Positions 1-6,636 of a stretch of DNA of 57,855 nt are shown piece by piece (within the stretch, counting starts at the first letter, position 1; each line of letters begins with the position of its first letter). The notes under the pieces are model-generated. The model did not search any database. It was not told the DNA's origin and saw only the letters and a list, made by a program, of their open reading frames with translations. Origin of the DNA: an uncultured Eubacteriales bacterium (GTDB lineage: Bacteria > Bacillota > Clostridia > Christensenellales > Aristaeellaceae); contig CACYTF010000013.1 in NCBI GenBank assembly GCA_902777335.1, positions 1-57,855 on the forward strand, given 5' to 3'. A program made the translations under genes and the position numbers.

Positions 1-96
1 TAGTATACCTGCCACCCTCAACAACAGTATACACTACTTCGATGGCACCGCGCTCGGTTTCATCCCTCGTTGGTGCCGGAAAGGAATGGTCATAAT

Positions 97-1155
97 ATGC
101 CCTTTGAAATCGTTCGAAATGATATAACAAAAATGCGTGTCGACGCGATCGTCAACGCCGCCAATCGGTCGCTGCTGGGCGGCGGGGGCGTCGACGGCGC
201 AATTCACCGTGCCGCCGGGCCGGAGCTGTTGGCAGAGTGCCGTACCCTGGGAGGCTGCGAAACCGGCGAAGCAAAGATCACAAAGGGCTATCGGCTTCCG
301 GCCAAATACGTCATCCACACGGTGGGCCCGATTTGGCACGGCGGAGCGCATGGGGAACGGGAGCTGTTGACCGCGTGCTATTCCAATGCCCTGAACCTGG
401 CGCTGGAGCACGGCTGTGAGACAGTGGCCTTCCCGCTGATCTCAGCCGGCGCCTATGGCTATCCGAAGGATCAGGCCATGTCCGTCGCCGTGGACACCAT
501 CAGCAAGTTCCTGTTTGAACACGATATGATGGTTTACCTGGTGGTCTTCGGGCACACGGAATTTCTGACGGGCAAGAAGCTGTTCCGCGACGTACAGGAA
601 TACATCGACGATGTCTATGCGGCCGCCCGTGTCAAAAAGAGCGTTGAACACTCCCGTCAGATGCTGTGGCGCGAGGATGAGGATGCCGCCCTTCAGCTGG
701 ATCGGGAGCTTGGCTCGATGTTCAGCGGCGGGGCATTGGCCGACAGCGCGCCGTCCGCACCGTCCAGGGCCATGCCGGATTGGGACAGCATGCTCAGACA
801 GACGGATGAGGGCTTCTCCGAGGCGCTGCTGCGGCTGATCGACGAAAAGGGCATGACGGACACTCAGTGCTATAAGCGGGCCAATGTTGACCGCAAGCTG
901 TTCAGCAAGATACGCTCCAACCCCGCCTACAAGCCCAGCAAGCCCACCGTGTTCGCCTTTGCCGTAGCCCTGCAGCTATCCCTCCCGGAGACGAAGCGCC
1001 TCCTGAAGAAGGCCGGATTCGCGCTGTCGCACAGCAGCAAGTTCGATATTATACTGGAATACTTCATCAAGAGCCGCTGCTACGATATCTTTGAAATCAA
1101 CGAGGTGTTGTTCCAATTTGACATGCCTCTGCTGGGCTCCGGCACAAACGCGTAA
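97..1155 (+). CDS. Macro-domain protein with C-terminal helical/HTH-like domain
   Basis: Likely binds or hydrolyses ADP-ribose derivatives such as O-acetyl-ADP-ribose or ADP-ribosylated protein. The first ~170 residues form a macro domain: the ADP-ribose loop [20 protein letters not shown] starts at residue 20, with N20, N23 and the Gly-rich turn intact, and the second loop [11 protein letters not shown] is present. Residues ~245-350 are a helical, XRE-like segment of a type I associate with Clostridial macro proteins; its role is unknown. The ATG at 97 is preferred over the TTG at 70 because GGAAAGG lies ~12 nt upstream and the fold begins at MPFEIV. The gene precedes a VWA gene with a 74-bp gap, suggesting a functional pair. 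Macro fold sure, exact activity not. Confidence 0.85.
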   Translation: MPFEIVRNDITKMRVDAIVNAANRSLLGGGGVDGAIHRAAGPELLAECRTLGGCETGEAKITKGYRLPAKYVIHTVGPIWHGGAHGERELLTACYSNALNLALEHGCETVAFPLISAGAYGYPKDQAMSVAVDTISKFLFEHDMMVYLVVFGHTEFLTGKKLFRDVQEYIDDVYAAARVKKSVEHSRQMLWREDEDAALQLDRELGSMFSGGALADSAPSAPSRAMPDWDSMLRQTDEGFSEALLRLIDEKGMTDTQCYKRANVDRKLFSKIRSNPAYKPSKPTVFAFAVALQLSLPETKRLLKKAGFALSHSSKFDIILEYFIKSRCYDIFEINEVLFQFDMPLLGSGTNA

Positions 1156-1175
1156 TGTCGCATGGCAGGCGACCA

Positions 1176-1226
1176 AATCCCTCCCGTCTTGGTGTATCAT
1201 GGAGCCATCAACAGACGGGAGGGATT
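1176..1226 (+). promoter_or_regulatory. Perfect 14-bp inverted repeat burying the VWA ribosome site
   Basis: AATCCCTCCCGTCT (1176-1189) and AGACGGGAGGGATT (1213-1226) are perfect reverse complements around a 23-nt loop. The right arm contains the GGGAGGG ribosome-binding site of the VWA gene starting at 1230. A T-tract is missing, so a simple rho-independent terminator is unlikely; a translational switch is inferred. Confidence 0.6.
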
Positions 1227-1229
1227 CAA

Positions 1230-1880
1230 ATGAAAAAGAACCTGACGGAAATGGTGTTCATACTGGACAAGAGCGGCTCCATGGCCGGACTGGAAGCGGA
1301 CACCATCGGCGGCTTCAACAGCATGATCGAACGGCAGAAGGACGCGGAGGGAGAGGCCCTGGTCTCCACGGTGCTGTTCTCGGTGGAGAGCACGGTGATC
1401 CACGACAGGGTCGATCTCAGGAAGATCGAGCCGCTGACAAAGCGCCAGTACTTCGTGGGCGGCGGCACGGCGCTGATCGACGCCATCGGAGGAGCCATCC
1501 ATCACATTGCCAACGTCCACAAGTACGCCCGCGAGGAGGATCGCCCGGAGCGCACCATCTTCGTGATCACCACGGATGGCATGGAGAATTCCAGCCATCG
1601 CTACAGCATCGATCAGGTGATGGCGATGGTGAAGCGGCAAAAGGAGAAGTACGGCTGGGAGTTCCTGTTCCTCGCCGCGAACATCGACGCCGTGGAGACC
1701 GCCGCGCACTTCGGCATCGGCGCGGACAGGGCCGTCACCTACAAGAACGATTCCCGCGGTCAGCAGCTGAACTATGACGTCGTGGGGAAGGCCGTGCTTC
1801 ACATGAGGGCGTGCGCGGAACCGATGGGCGCATCCTGGAAGGATGAGATCGAGGAGGATGTGAGAACGCGGGGAAGATGA
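1230..1880 (+). CDS. VWA-domain protein (MIDAS intact)
   Basis: A 216-aa single-domain von Willebrand factor A protein without signal peptide or membrane segment, hence cytoplasmic. The metal-ion-dependent adhesion site is complete: DKSGSM (D13, S15, S17), GGGTAL supplying the Thr, and TTDG supplying the Asp. Such proteins usually bind a partner through a divalent metal; the partner is not known, but the macro-domain protein just upstream is the obvious candidate. The ATG at 1230 is chosen because the fold starts directly after it and GACGGGAGGGA precedes it; the longer in-frame extension from 1155 overlaps the upstream stop and is not domain-like. Confidence 0.85.
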   Translation: MKKNLTEMVFILDKSGSMAGLEADTIGGFNSMIERQKDAEGEALVSTVLFSVESTVIHDRVDLRKIEPLTKRQYFVGGGTALIDAIGGAIHHIANVHKYAREEDRPERTIFVITTDGMENSSHRYSIDQVMAMVKRQKEKYGWEFLFLAANIDAVETAAHFGIGADRAVTYKNDSRGQQLNYDVVGKAVLHMRACAEPMGASWKDEIEEDVRTRGR

Positions 1881-1905
1881 TCCGAATAAACACACGGAAA
1901 CATGG

Positions 1906-1928
1906 GGCTGTCTCAGAACGAGGCAGCC
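1906..1928. repeat. Small hairpin, partial copy of the GGCTGTCTCA repeat end
   Basis: GGCTGTCTC (1906-1914) pairs with GAGGCAGCC (1920-1928) around AGAAC, with one T.G wobble. The GGGGCTGTCTCA start matches the terminal repeat of the elements at 44898 and 45361. It could stop transcription after the VWA gene, but no T-run follows. Confidence 0.45.
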
Positions 1929-1965
1929 TCAACGGCTATAGACAGGGCGATTGCCGCGGGAACGC

Positions 1966-1994
1966 TTGACATCAACGGCGGTATGGTTTAGACT
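1966..1994 (+). promoter_or_regulatory. Candidate sigmaA promoter for the DUF1254 gene
   Basis: TTGACA (1966-1971), 17-nt spacer, TAGACT (1989-1994). The -35 is perfect and the -10 matches four of six bases. It would give a leader of about 110 nt. Confidence 0.45.
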
Positions 1995-2111
1995 ATGTAT
2001 AAGCGATGGAGGCGTTCGCTCTGCGGGTACAACCGAAGCCGTGGGGCAACGCCGGGGCATCTGTTTCTCTTTGCAGTTTTGAGCAAAGTGTGGTACAGAA
2101 AGGGGTTCGCT

Positions 2112-4913
2112 ATGCGTCATACCGGAAGAATACTGGTGCTGTTCCTTGCGATGGTCTGCGCGTTTTCAGCCTTGCTGCCTGCCTGCGCGCAGGAGGCGGA
2201 ACCGGATGCGCTTTGGAAGGCCGCGGAGGAAGCGTACATCTACAGCTACCCGCTGGTCCTGATGTCCTATACCGCACAGACTTTGCCGAAGAACCAGCTT
2301 GTCCACGCCCGAAAGCTGGCGACGCCGGAGAACAAATCCGTCGTCACCATGAACGTGGACACGCTGTATTCACAGATCATGATGGACCTGCAGGATGAGC
2401 CGATGGTCCTCGTCTTTCCGGAAAGCGACCGCTATATGCAGATGCAGGTGATGGATGCCTGGTCGAACACGGTGGCGGTGATCGGCGAGGCGGGCGTCTA
2501 CGCTTTCGTCAGAGCCGGGAGCGATGCCGACCTGCCGGAAGGCATGACCAGGATCGAGATACCGACCCGGCTGTCCTGGTGCATCGGCCGGACGCTGCTG
2601 AAGGGGAGCGACGATCTTCCAAACGTGATCGCGCTTCAGGACGCCATGGATTTCCGCACGCTGCGCTCCTATCTTTCCGGCGGGGAGGATTCGCAGGACG
2701 TCAGCGCACAGGAGGGAATCCGGAAGGACGTGGTGCCCGTGAAGGCGGTAGCCGCGCTGACCGGGCAGGAATTCTTTGATTGCGCCAACCGCCTGATGGC
2801 GGACAATCCGCCCGCGGCGGCGGACGGGGAAATCGTGGAGCGGATTTCCAAGCTGGGCGTCGGCCCCGGGATGCAATTCGACGCTTCGATGCTGAATGAC
2901 GACGCGGAAGGCTCCGGCTGGAAGAACATGCTGAAAAGCTTCTACGCGGACATTCAGAGCAACGCGAGGAACTACGCAAGGGCGCTGGGAAAGTGGTCTT
3001 ACTTTGGAGAACCGATCGGGGATTACGGCACGGAATACGTCTATCGGGCGGCGATCGCGGTCAGCGGGTTCGGCGCGAATCCCGTGGAGGTGGCCCTGTA
3101 TTCCAAGTGTGGCGCGGATGAGGAAGGCAATGCCTTCAGCGGAACGGAAGACTATGTCCTCCACTTCGATTCCCTCCCGCCGGTGCTGGAGAAGGGCTTC
3201 TGGTCGATCACGGCCTATAAAAACGAGGATTTCCTGATTGACAACCCGATGAACCGCTACAATGTCAATTCCTTTTCGGACTACACGCTCAATGAAGACG
3301 GCTCGCTGGACATACTGCTGACGGCGAAGGATCTGGCGGATTCGGGCCTGTACGTGCTGCCGACAGACCCCGAAGGCTTCCATCTGTTCATGCGCATCTA
3401 CATGCCGGACATGGAAGCGCTTGAAGGCTGGACGGCGCCGGTGATCACCAGGCGCCAGGGGCGTGGTGACGTTCGGACGAATTTGGAAAACGCCGGTTTC
3501 CTGGTGCAGGACGGCATGCTGTATGAATTTGAGACGCTGCGACTGGCGTCCGAGGGGAAGGTGCTGACGGTATTCGGCAACAACGCCGGGTCGGCCTATG
3601 TCATCCTCAATCTGCCGCCGGCCCCGGAACAGGACGCGGCCCCCGGCAACCCGGAGCGCAACTGGGACGGTGAAATGCCCACCGCCTACGATGATCCTCA
3701 GGTGGAAAACTATCCGGAGAATCCCTATTTCGCCCCGGCCGGCATGCACTTCAAGCTCCGCCAGGATGAAGCGGTGGTGGTGATCACCAGGCTGCCGGAC
3801 CCCTGCAAATACTGGTCCTTCATCGTCTATGACATGTTCTCAGCCGTCATGGAGGGAAAGGACTACTCCACCACCAAGGGCTTTTTTAGGGTGGGCAACG
3901 AACGGTCCGGAGATTATCACACGATCTTTGCTTCGGTGGGTTCTCCCGTCAACATGCTGAACGCGAAGCATGACGGGGACAGCGCCTTCGGCACGGAGGC
4001 GGTGCTCGTGATCTGCGCCAACAGCACCGTGCGCGATTCCGTGCTGGCCCAGCTGGCGGAAGCCGGATATCCGGAAAGCATGGTGAACGTCATGGAGATC
4101 CCCTCCGGCGTCTATCGCGTCGGGCTTGAAAAGGGCCGGGATACCTTCAGCCTGTTTGGCCGCATTTCCCAGCCGGAAGACCGGGAAGCCTATGAGCAGT
4201 ACATGAAGGGCCTGGCCGAGAGCGCGACCGTCCTGCGGGTGACCCCGAAGGAAGAGGTGGCGGCGGCCCCGTTCCCGGTAGCGCCGCTGCAGGCCCGGGG
4301 CTCGGGCGTCCATGAGACCGAGAAGCTGACCAATGTGGCGGAGAATCTCGATACGATCCGAAAGAACATACTCGATCAGTACGCGGATGAGTATGACTAT
4401 GAGGAGTTCTTCACCACCATTCCCTTCTACGACGGGATCACTTCCTACCTGAACGATATGAACGCCCAGGGGGATGTTCACGACGCGGCCTATCTGATCA
4501 CGGGCGACTTTGAGCTGAAGAGCGATGAAGACTTTGTGGTGGTCTACGGCGTGAATCATGCCTATACGGGCAAGGCGCACTACTTCAACGCCGTGATGCA
4601 TGAACGCCCCATGGTCAACGGGGTCTGCAGCATCTATGATTCATTGCTGCCGGGCTCTGCCAAAGCCTACATGGGAGCCCATCCGGACGAGGCCGACGGC
4701 TACTATGTCTACAAGATGGCCCGCACCCAGATGGATGAGCATACCGCCATCATTCCCTACGCCACGGGCAACCAGGACGGCCGCTATTACGGCGTAGACA
4801 ACGGAAGCCCCGTGTTCGTGATCTTCCGCATCTACCTGGATGAAACCGGCGTCGGCGCGGACTATTACGAGCTGGTCTATGACCGGGTCATCGTTTTCCA
4901 CAAGAAGGCCTGA
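2112..4913 (+). CDS. Exported DUF1254/DUF1214 domain protein, extended
   Basis: A 933-aa secreted or lipid-anchored protein. Residues 1-27 form a signal peptide; LLPAC at 21-25 could be a lipobox, so Cys25 may be lipidated. Residues ~35-350 match the DUF1254 pattern (start EEAYIYSYPLVLMSYTAQT; MNVDTLYSQIMMDLQDEPMV), followed by a DUF1214 block (~370-480, containing YVLPTDPEGFHLFMRIYMP). Most family members end there; this one carries about 430 further residues that I cannot assign, with some aromatic-rich sheet-like text. The family is common but without an established reaction. The start at 2112 gives a clean signal peptide and has AGAAAGGGG upstream; the longer frame from 1995 is not protein-like. 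Confidence 0.8.
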   Translation: MRHTGRILVLFLAMVCAFSALLPACAQEAEPDALWKAAEEAYIYSYPLVLMSYTAQTLPKNQLVHARKLATPENKSVVTMNVDTLYSQIMMDLQDEPMVLVFPESDRYMQMQVMDAWSNTVAVIGEAGVYAFVRAGSDADLPEGMTRIEIPTRLSWCIGRTLLKGSDDLPNVIALQDAMDFRTLRSYLSGGEDSQDVSAQEGIRKDVVPVKAVAALTGQEFFDCANRLMADNPPAAADGEIVERISKLGVGPGMQFDASMLNDDAEGSGWKNMLKSFYADIQSNARNYARALGKWSYFGEPIGDYGTEYVYRAAIAVSGFGANPVEVALYSKCGADEEGNAFSGTEDYVLHFDSLPPVLEKGFWSITAYKNEDFLIDNPMNRYNVNSFSDYTLNEDGSLDILLTAKDLADSGLYVLPTDPEGFHLFMRIYMPDMEALEGWTAPVITRRQGRGDVRTNLENAGFLVQDGMLYEFETLRLASEGKVLTVFGNNAGSAYVILNLPPAPEQDAAPGNPERNWDGEMPTAYDDPQVENYPENPYFAPAGMHFKLRQDEAVVVITRLPDPCKYWSFIVYDMFSAVMEGKDYSTTKGFFRVGNERSGDYHTIFASVGSPVNMLNAKHDGDSAFGTEAVLVICANSTVRDSVLAQLAEAGYPESMVNVMEIPSGVYRVGLEKGRDTFSLFGRISQPEDREAYEQYMKGLAESATVLRVTPKEEVAAAPFPVAPLQARGSGVHETEKLTNVAENLDTIRKNILDQYADEYDYEEFFTTIPFYDGITSYLNDMNAQGDVHDAAYLITGDFELKSDEDFVVVYGVNHAYTGKAHYFNAVMHERPMVNGVCSIYDSLLPGSAKAYMGAHPDEADGYYVYKMARTQMDEHTAIIPYATGNQDGRYYGVDNGSPVFVIFRIYLDETGVGADYYELVYDRVIVFHKKA

Positions 4914-5040
4914 TGAGACGGAAAAACGGGTGTAGATGATACAATGGCCGTAGCGGAGGAATAGTAACGGCCTGGTAAACGCCTTCATACGGGCCGATGT
5001 GGGTTATCAGAGGATGAATGAAGGCTGTGGAGGGATAGCA

Positions 5041-5307
5041 ATGCCGACGATCTGTATGTTTTACGGAATTCTGATCAAGATGAATTGGAAGGACATTGGG
5101 TAGCACAATCAACCGCATTTTCATGCGTTCTATGGAGACTATGAAGCGTCCTTCTCCCTGGATGGTGATATTCTCGCCGGAGAATTCCCGAAGCGTCAAG
5201 GCGTGCTGATAAAAGCGTGGGCGTTGCTCCATGAAGATGATCTTAAGGCAAACTGGACACTGGCCGTCAACGGTGAAGAAACATTCCGCATCGACCCGCT
5301 GAAGTGA
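5041..5307 (+). pseudogene. DUF4160 gene interrupted by an in-frame TAG
   Basis: The reading frame starts MPTICMFYGILIKM, runs 20 codons, meets TAG at 5101-5103 and then continues in the same frame with HNQPHFHAFYGDYEASF and on to NGEETFRIDPLK with TGA at 5305-5307. Both halves together are a full DUF4160 protein (~88 aa), including the hallmark PHFHA. The amber codon falls just before HNQPHFHA, where the family often has a polar residue; a CAG-to-TAG change would explain it. A good ribosome site (TGGAGGGA) precedes 5041. DUF4160 and DUF2442 genes are typically adjacent and have been discussed as toxin-antitoxin-like; with the stop this partner is probably dead unless suppressed. Confidence 0.75.
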
Positions 5308-5320
5308 GGGAGGCGACAGC

Positions 5321-5599
5321 ATGACAGAAATCATCCGAGGCGCCGAAGCGCTGGGGCCGCGCGTGCGCGCCGTGAGCGCTTTGTCCGGTCATCGGCTTGA
5401 CTTGGTCTTTACCAACGGAGAGCACCGCGTCTATGACGCTTCTGCGCTGCTGGAATGGCCGGCCTATCGGGCATTGAAGGACGATGCAATCTTTTCAGAG
5501 GCCCGGGCTGAATATGGTTCGGTGAGTTGGCCGGGAGATATCGACTGTTGTCCTGATCGCCTGTATCGCGACAGCGTTCCCGCAGGCAATCTCAATTAG
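5321..5599 (+). CDS. DUF2442 domain protein
   Basis: A 92-aa small protein with the DUF2442 layout: a strand pair (LDLVFTNGEHRVYDAS), the segment LLEWPAYRALKDDAIFSEA, and the end motif VSWPGDIDCCPDRLYRDS, where WPGxID is typical. It begins 13 nt after the broken DUF4160 frame, with GGGAGG just upstream of the ATG. No catalytic residues or membrane segments are visible. The family's molecular role is not established; the fixed pairing with DUF4160 suggests joint action. It looks full length. Confidence 0.75.
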   Translation: MTEIIRGAEALGPRVRAVSALSGHRLDLVFTNGEHRVYDASALLEWPAYRALKDDAIFSEARAEYGSVSWPGDIDCCPDRLYRDSVPAGNLN

Positions 5600-5631
5600 G
5601 GTCATTTGTCTATACCATCCCAGACCAAAGT

Positions 5632-5660
5632 GAAAGCGCTTCAACATTGGAAGCGCTTTC
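5632..5660. terminator. 11-bp perfect hairpin after DUF2442
   Basis: GAAAGCGCTTC (5632-5642) pairs exactly with GAAGCGCTTTC (5650-5660) around a 7-nt loop. It lies between convergent genes and runs directly into the AGTGATATT repeat array, so it may be part of that element as well as a terminator. Confidence 0.55.
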
Positions 5661-5662
5661 TC

Positions 5663-5729
5663 AGTGATATTCGCCTTCGGCGAGTGATATTGCTTCGCAG
5701 TGATATTCGTCCTTCGGACGAGTGATATT
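5663..5729. repeat. Four AGTGATATT units separated by TTC-loop mini-hairpins
   Basis: AGTGATATT occurs at 5663, 5683, 5699 and 5721. Between the copies lie small palindromes with a TTC loop: CGCCTTCGGCG (5672-5682), GCTTCGC (5692-5698) and CGTCCTTCGGACG (5708-5720). Two further inverted repeats flank the array (5632-5660; CGAAAGTG at 5746-5753 with CACTTTCG at 5759-5766, which overlaps the methyltransferase stop). From memory, similar GTGATATT/TTCG strings occur between genes in other Clostridia, so this is probably an interspersed repeat. Confidence 0.7.
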
Positions 5730-5757
5730 GCGCCGCGCGCAGTTTCGAAAGTGTGGT

Positions 5758-6414
5758 TCACTTTCGAGCGCACACCGTGTAGGTCCAGCCGCTCCATTGA
5801 TGCGCGGCGGTGACATCCCTGAAACCCGCGCGGCGCAATATATCCATCTCATGTTCCACCAGCAGCGGCGTGTCGTAGTGGTAGATGGTTTCATCTCCCG
5901 GCGCCTGTTCCGCCTTCATGGCCTCAAACTCCTGAAAATACTGCCGCTCCAGTTCTTCCGACTCGGCGAAGTAGTCGGTCAGCACGAACACGCCGCCCTC
6001 TTTGAGCGCCGCGCACAGCCTGCCGTAGAGCGCGGCCTTCATATCGGCGGGGAAGTGGTGCAGCGATTCCACCGACACCGCGCCGTCATACCGGTTTTCC
6101 CCGAGGGACACGTCAAAATAGGACCCCTGTATCAGTGTCAGCGCCTTGTCCGGGAACTTCGCCTTCAGCGCGTCCAGCATCACGTCGGACAGGTCGATGC
6201 CGGTGACGCTGGCGCCGGGATTGCGCGCGAAGTATTCCTCCAGCTCAAGCCCGGTCCCGCAGCCCAGGTCCAGTATGTGGGCCTTCGGATCATCCGGCAG
6301 CAGCGACGCGGTATAGGCGTAAAACTCCGTGGCCCCGATGATATCCCGCTTCATGTGCGCGTCGTAGCCGTCGATCCGCGCGGCAAAGTAATCCGTCATC
6401 TTCTCAAGCTTCAT
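5758..6414 (-). CDS. Class I SAM-dependent methyltransferase
   Basis: A 218-aa protein with a Rossmann methyltransferase core: motif I ILDLGCGTG at residues 47-55, the acidic residue after strand 2 in VTGIDLSD, and motif VSVESLHHF, followed by LCAALKEGGVFVLTDYF. This is a small-molecule type (methyltransferase 25/11-like); the substrate cannot be read from sequence. The start at 6414 has AAAGGAAGG about 8 nt upstream on the minus strand; a longer in-frame extension upstream lacks any domain. It converges on the DUF2442 gene and diverges from hsdR. A short hairpin overlaps its stop codon. Confidence 0.85.
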   Translation of the reverse strand: MKLEKMTDYFAARIDGYDAHMKRDIIGATEFYAYTASLLPDDPKAHILDLGCGTGLELEEYFARNPGASVTGIDLSDVMLDALKAKFPDKALTLIQGSYFDVSLGENRYDGAVSVESLHHFPADMKAALYGRLCAALKEGGVFVLTDYFAESEELERQYFQEFEAMKAEQAPGDETIYHYDTPLLVEHEMDILRRAGFRDVTAAHQWSGWTYTVCARK

Positions 6415-6535
6415 GGGGTTGACCTTCCTTTCTTTGGGATGAATGTACTGTCTAATATAATAGCGGAAATAGAGGGGCTGGTCAATGGGGGAGTGAATGA
6501 TTCGAGCGGGGTTTACACAATATGTTAATTTAGGA

Positions 6536-6564
6536 TTGAATGGCGCTGCGATTTTTGCTATAAT
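6536..6564 (+). promoter_or_regulatory. SigmaA-type promoter of the restriction operon
   Basis: TTGAAT (6536-6541), 17-nt spacer, TATAAT (6559-6564) in the context TTGCTATAAT, an extended -10. It reads toward hsdR at 6637, giving a leader of about 65 nt. Confidence 0.65.
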
Positions 6565-6636
6565 GTTACAGAAGCACACGGACATAGGGTTTGAATATTT
6601 ACAGTTTACCAAAAGAATACGAAAGCAGGTTTGACG

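Noticed and set aside
2370..3749. Long minus-strand frame opposite the DUF1254 gene
   Set aside because: Antisense shadow of a GC-rich gene; no motif and Arg/His-rich text.
5663..5729. CRISPR array
   Set aside because: Units are only 9 bp, spacers are 7-13 bp palindromes, and there are no cas genes.
5495..5797. Minus-strand frame with NIT/YHSP repeats
   Set aside because: It arises from the AGTGATATT array and lacks a start with ribosome site.
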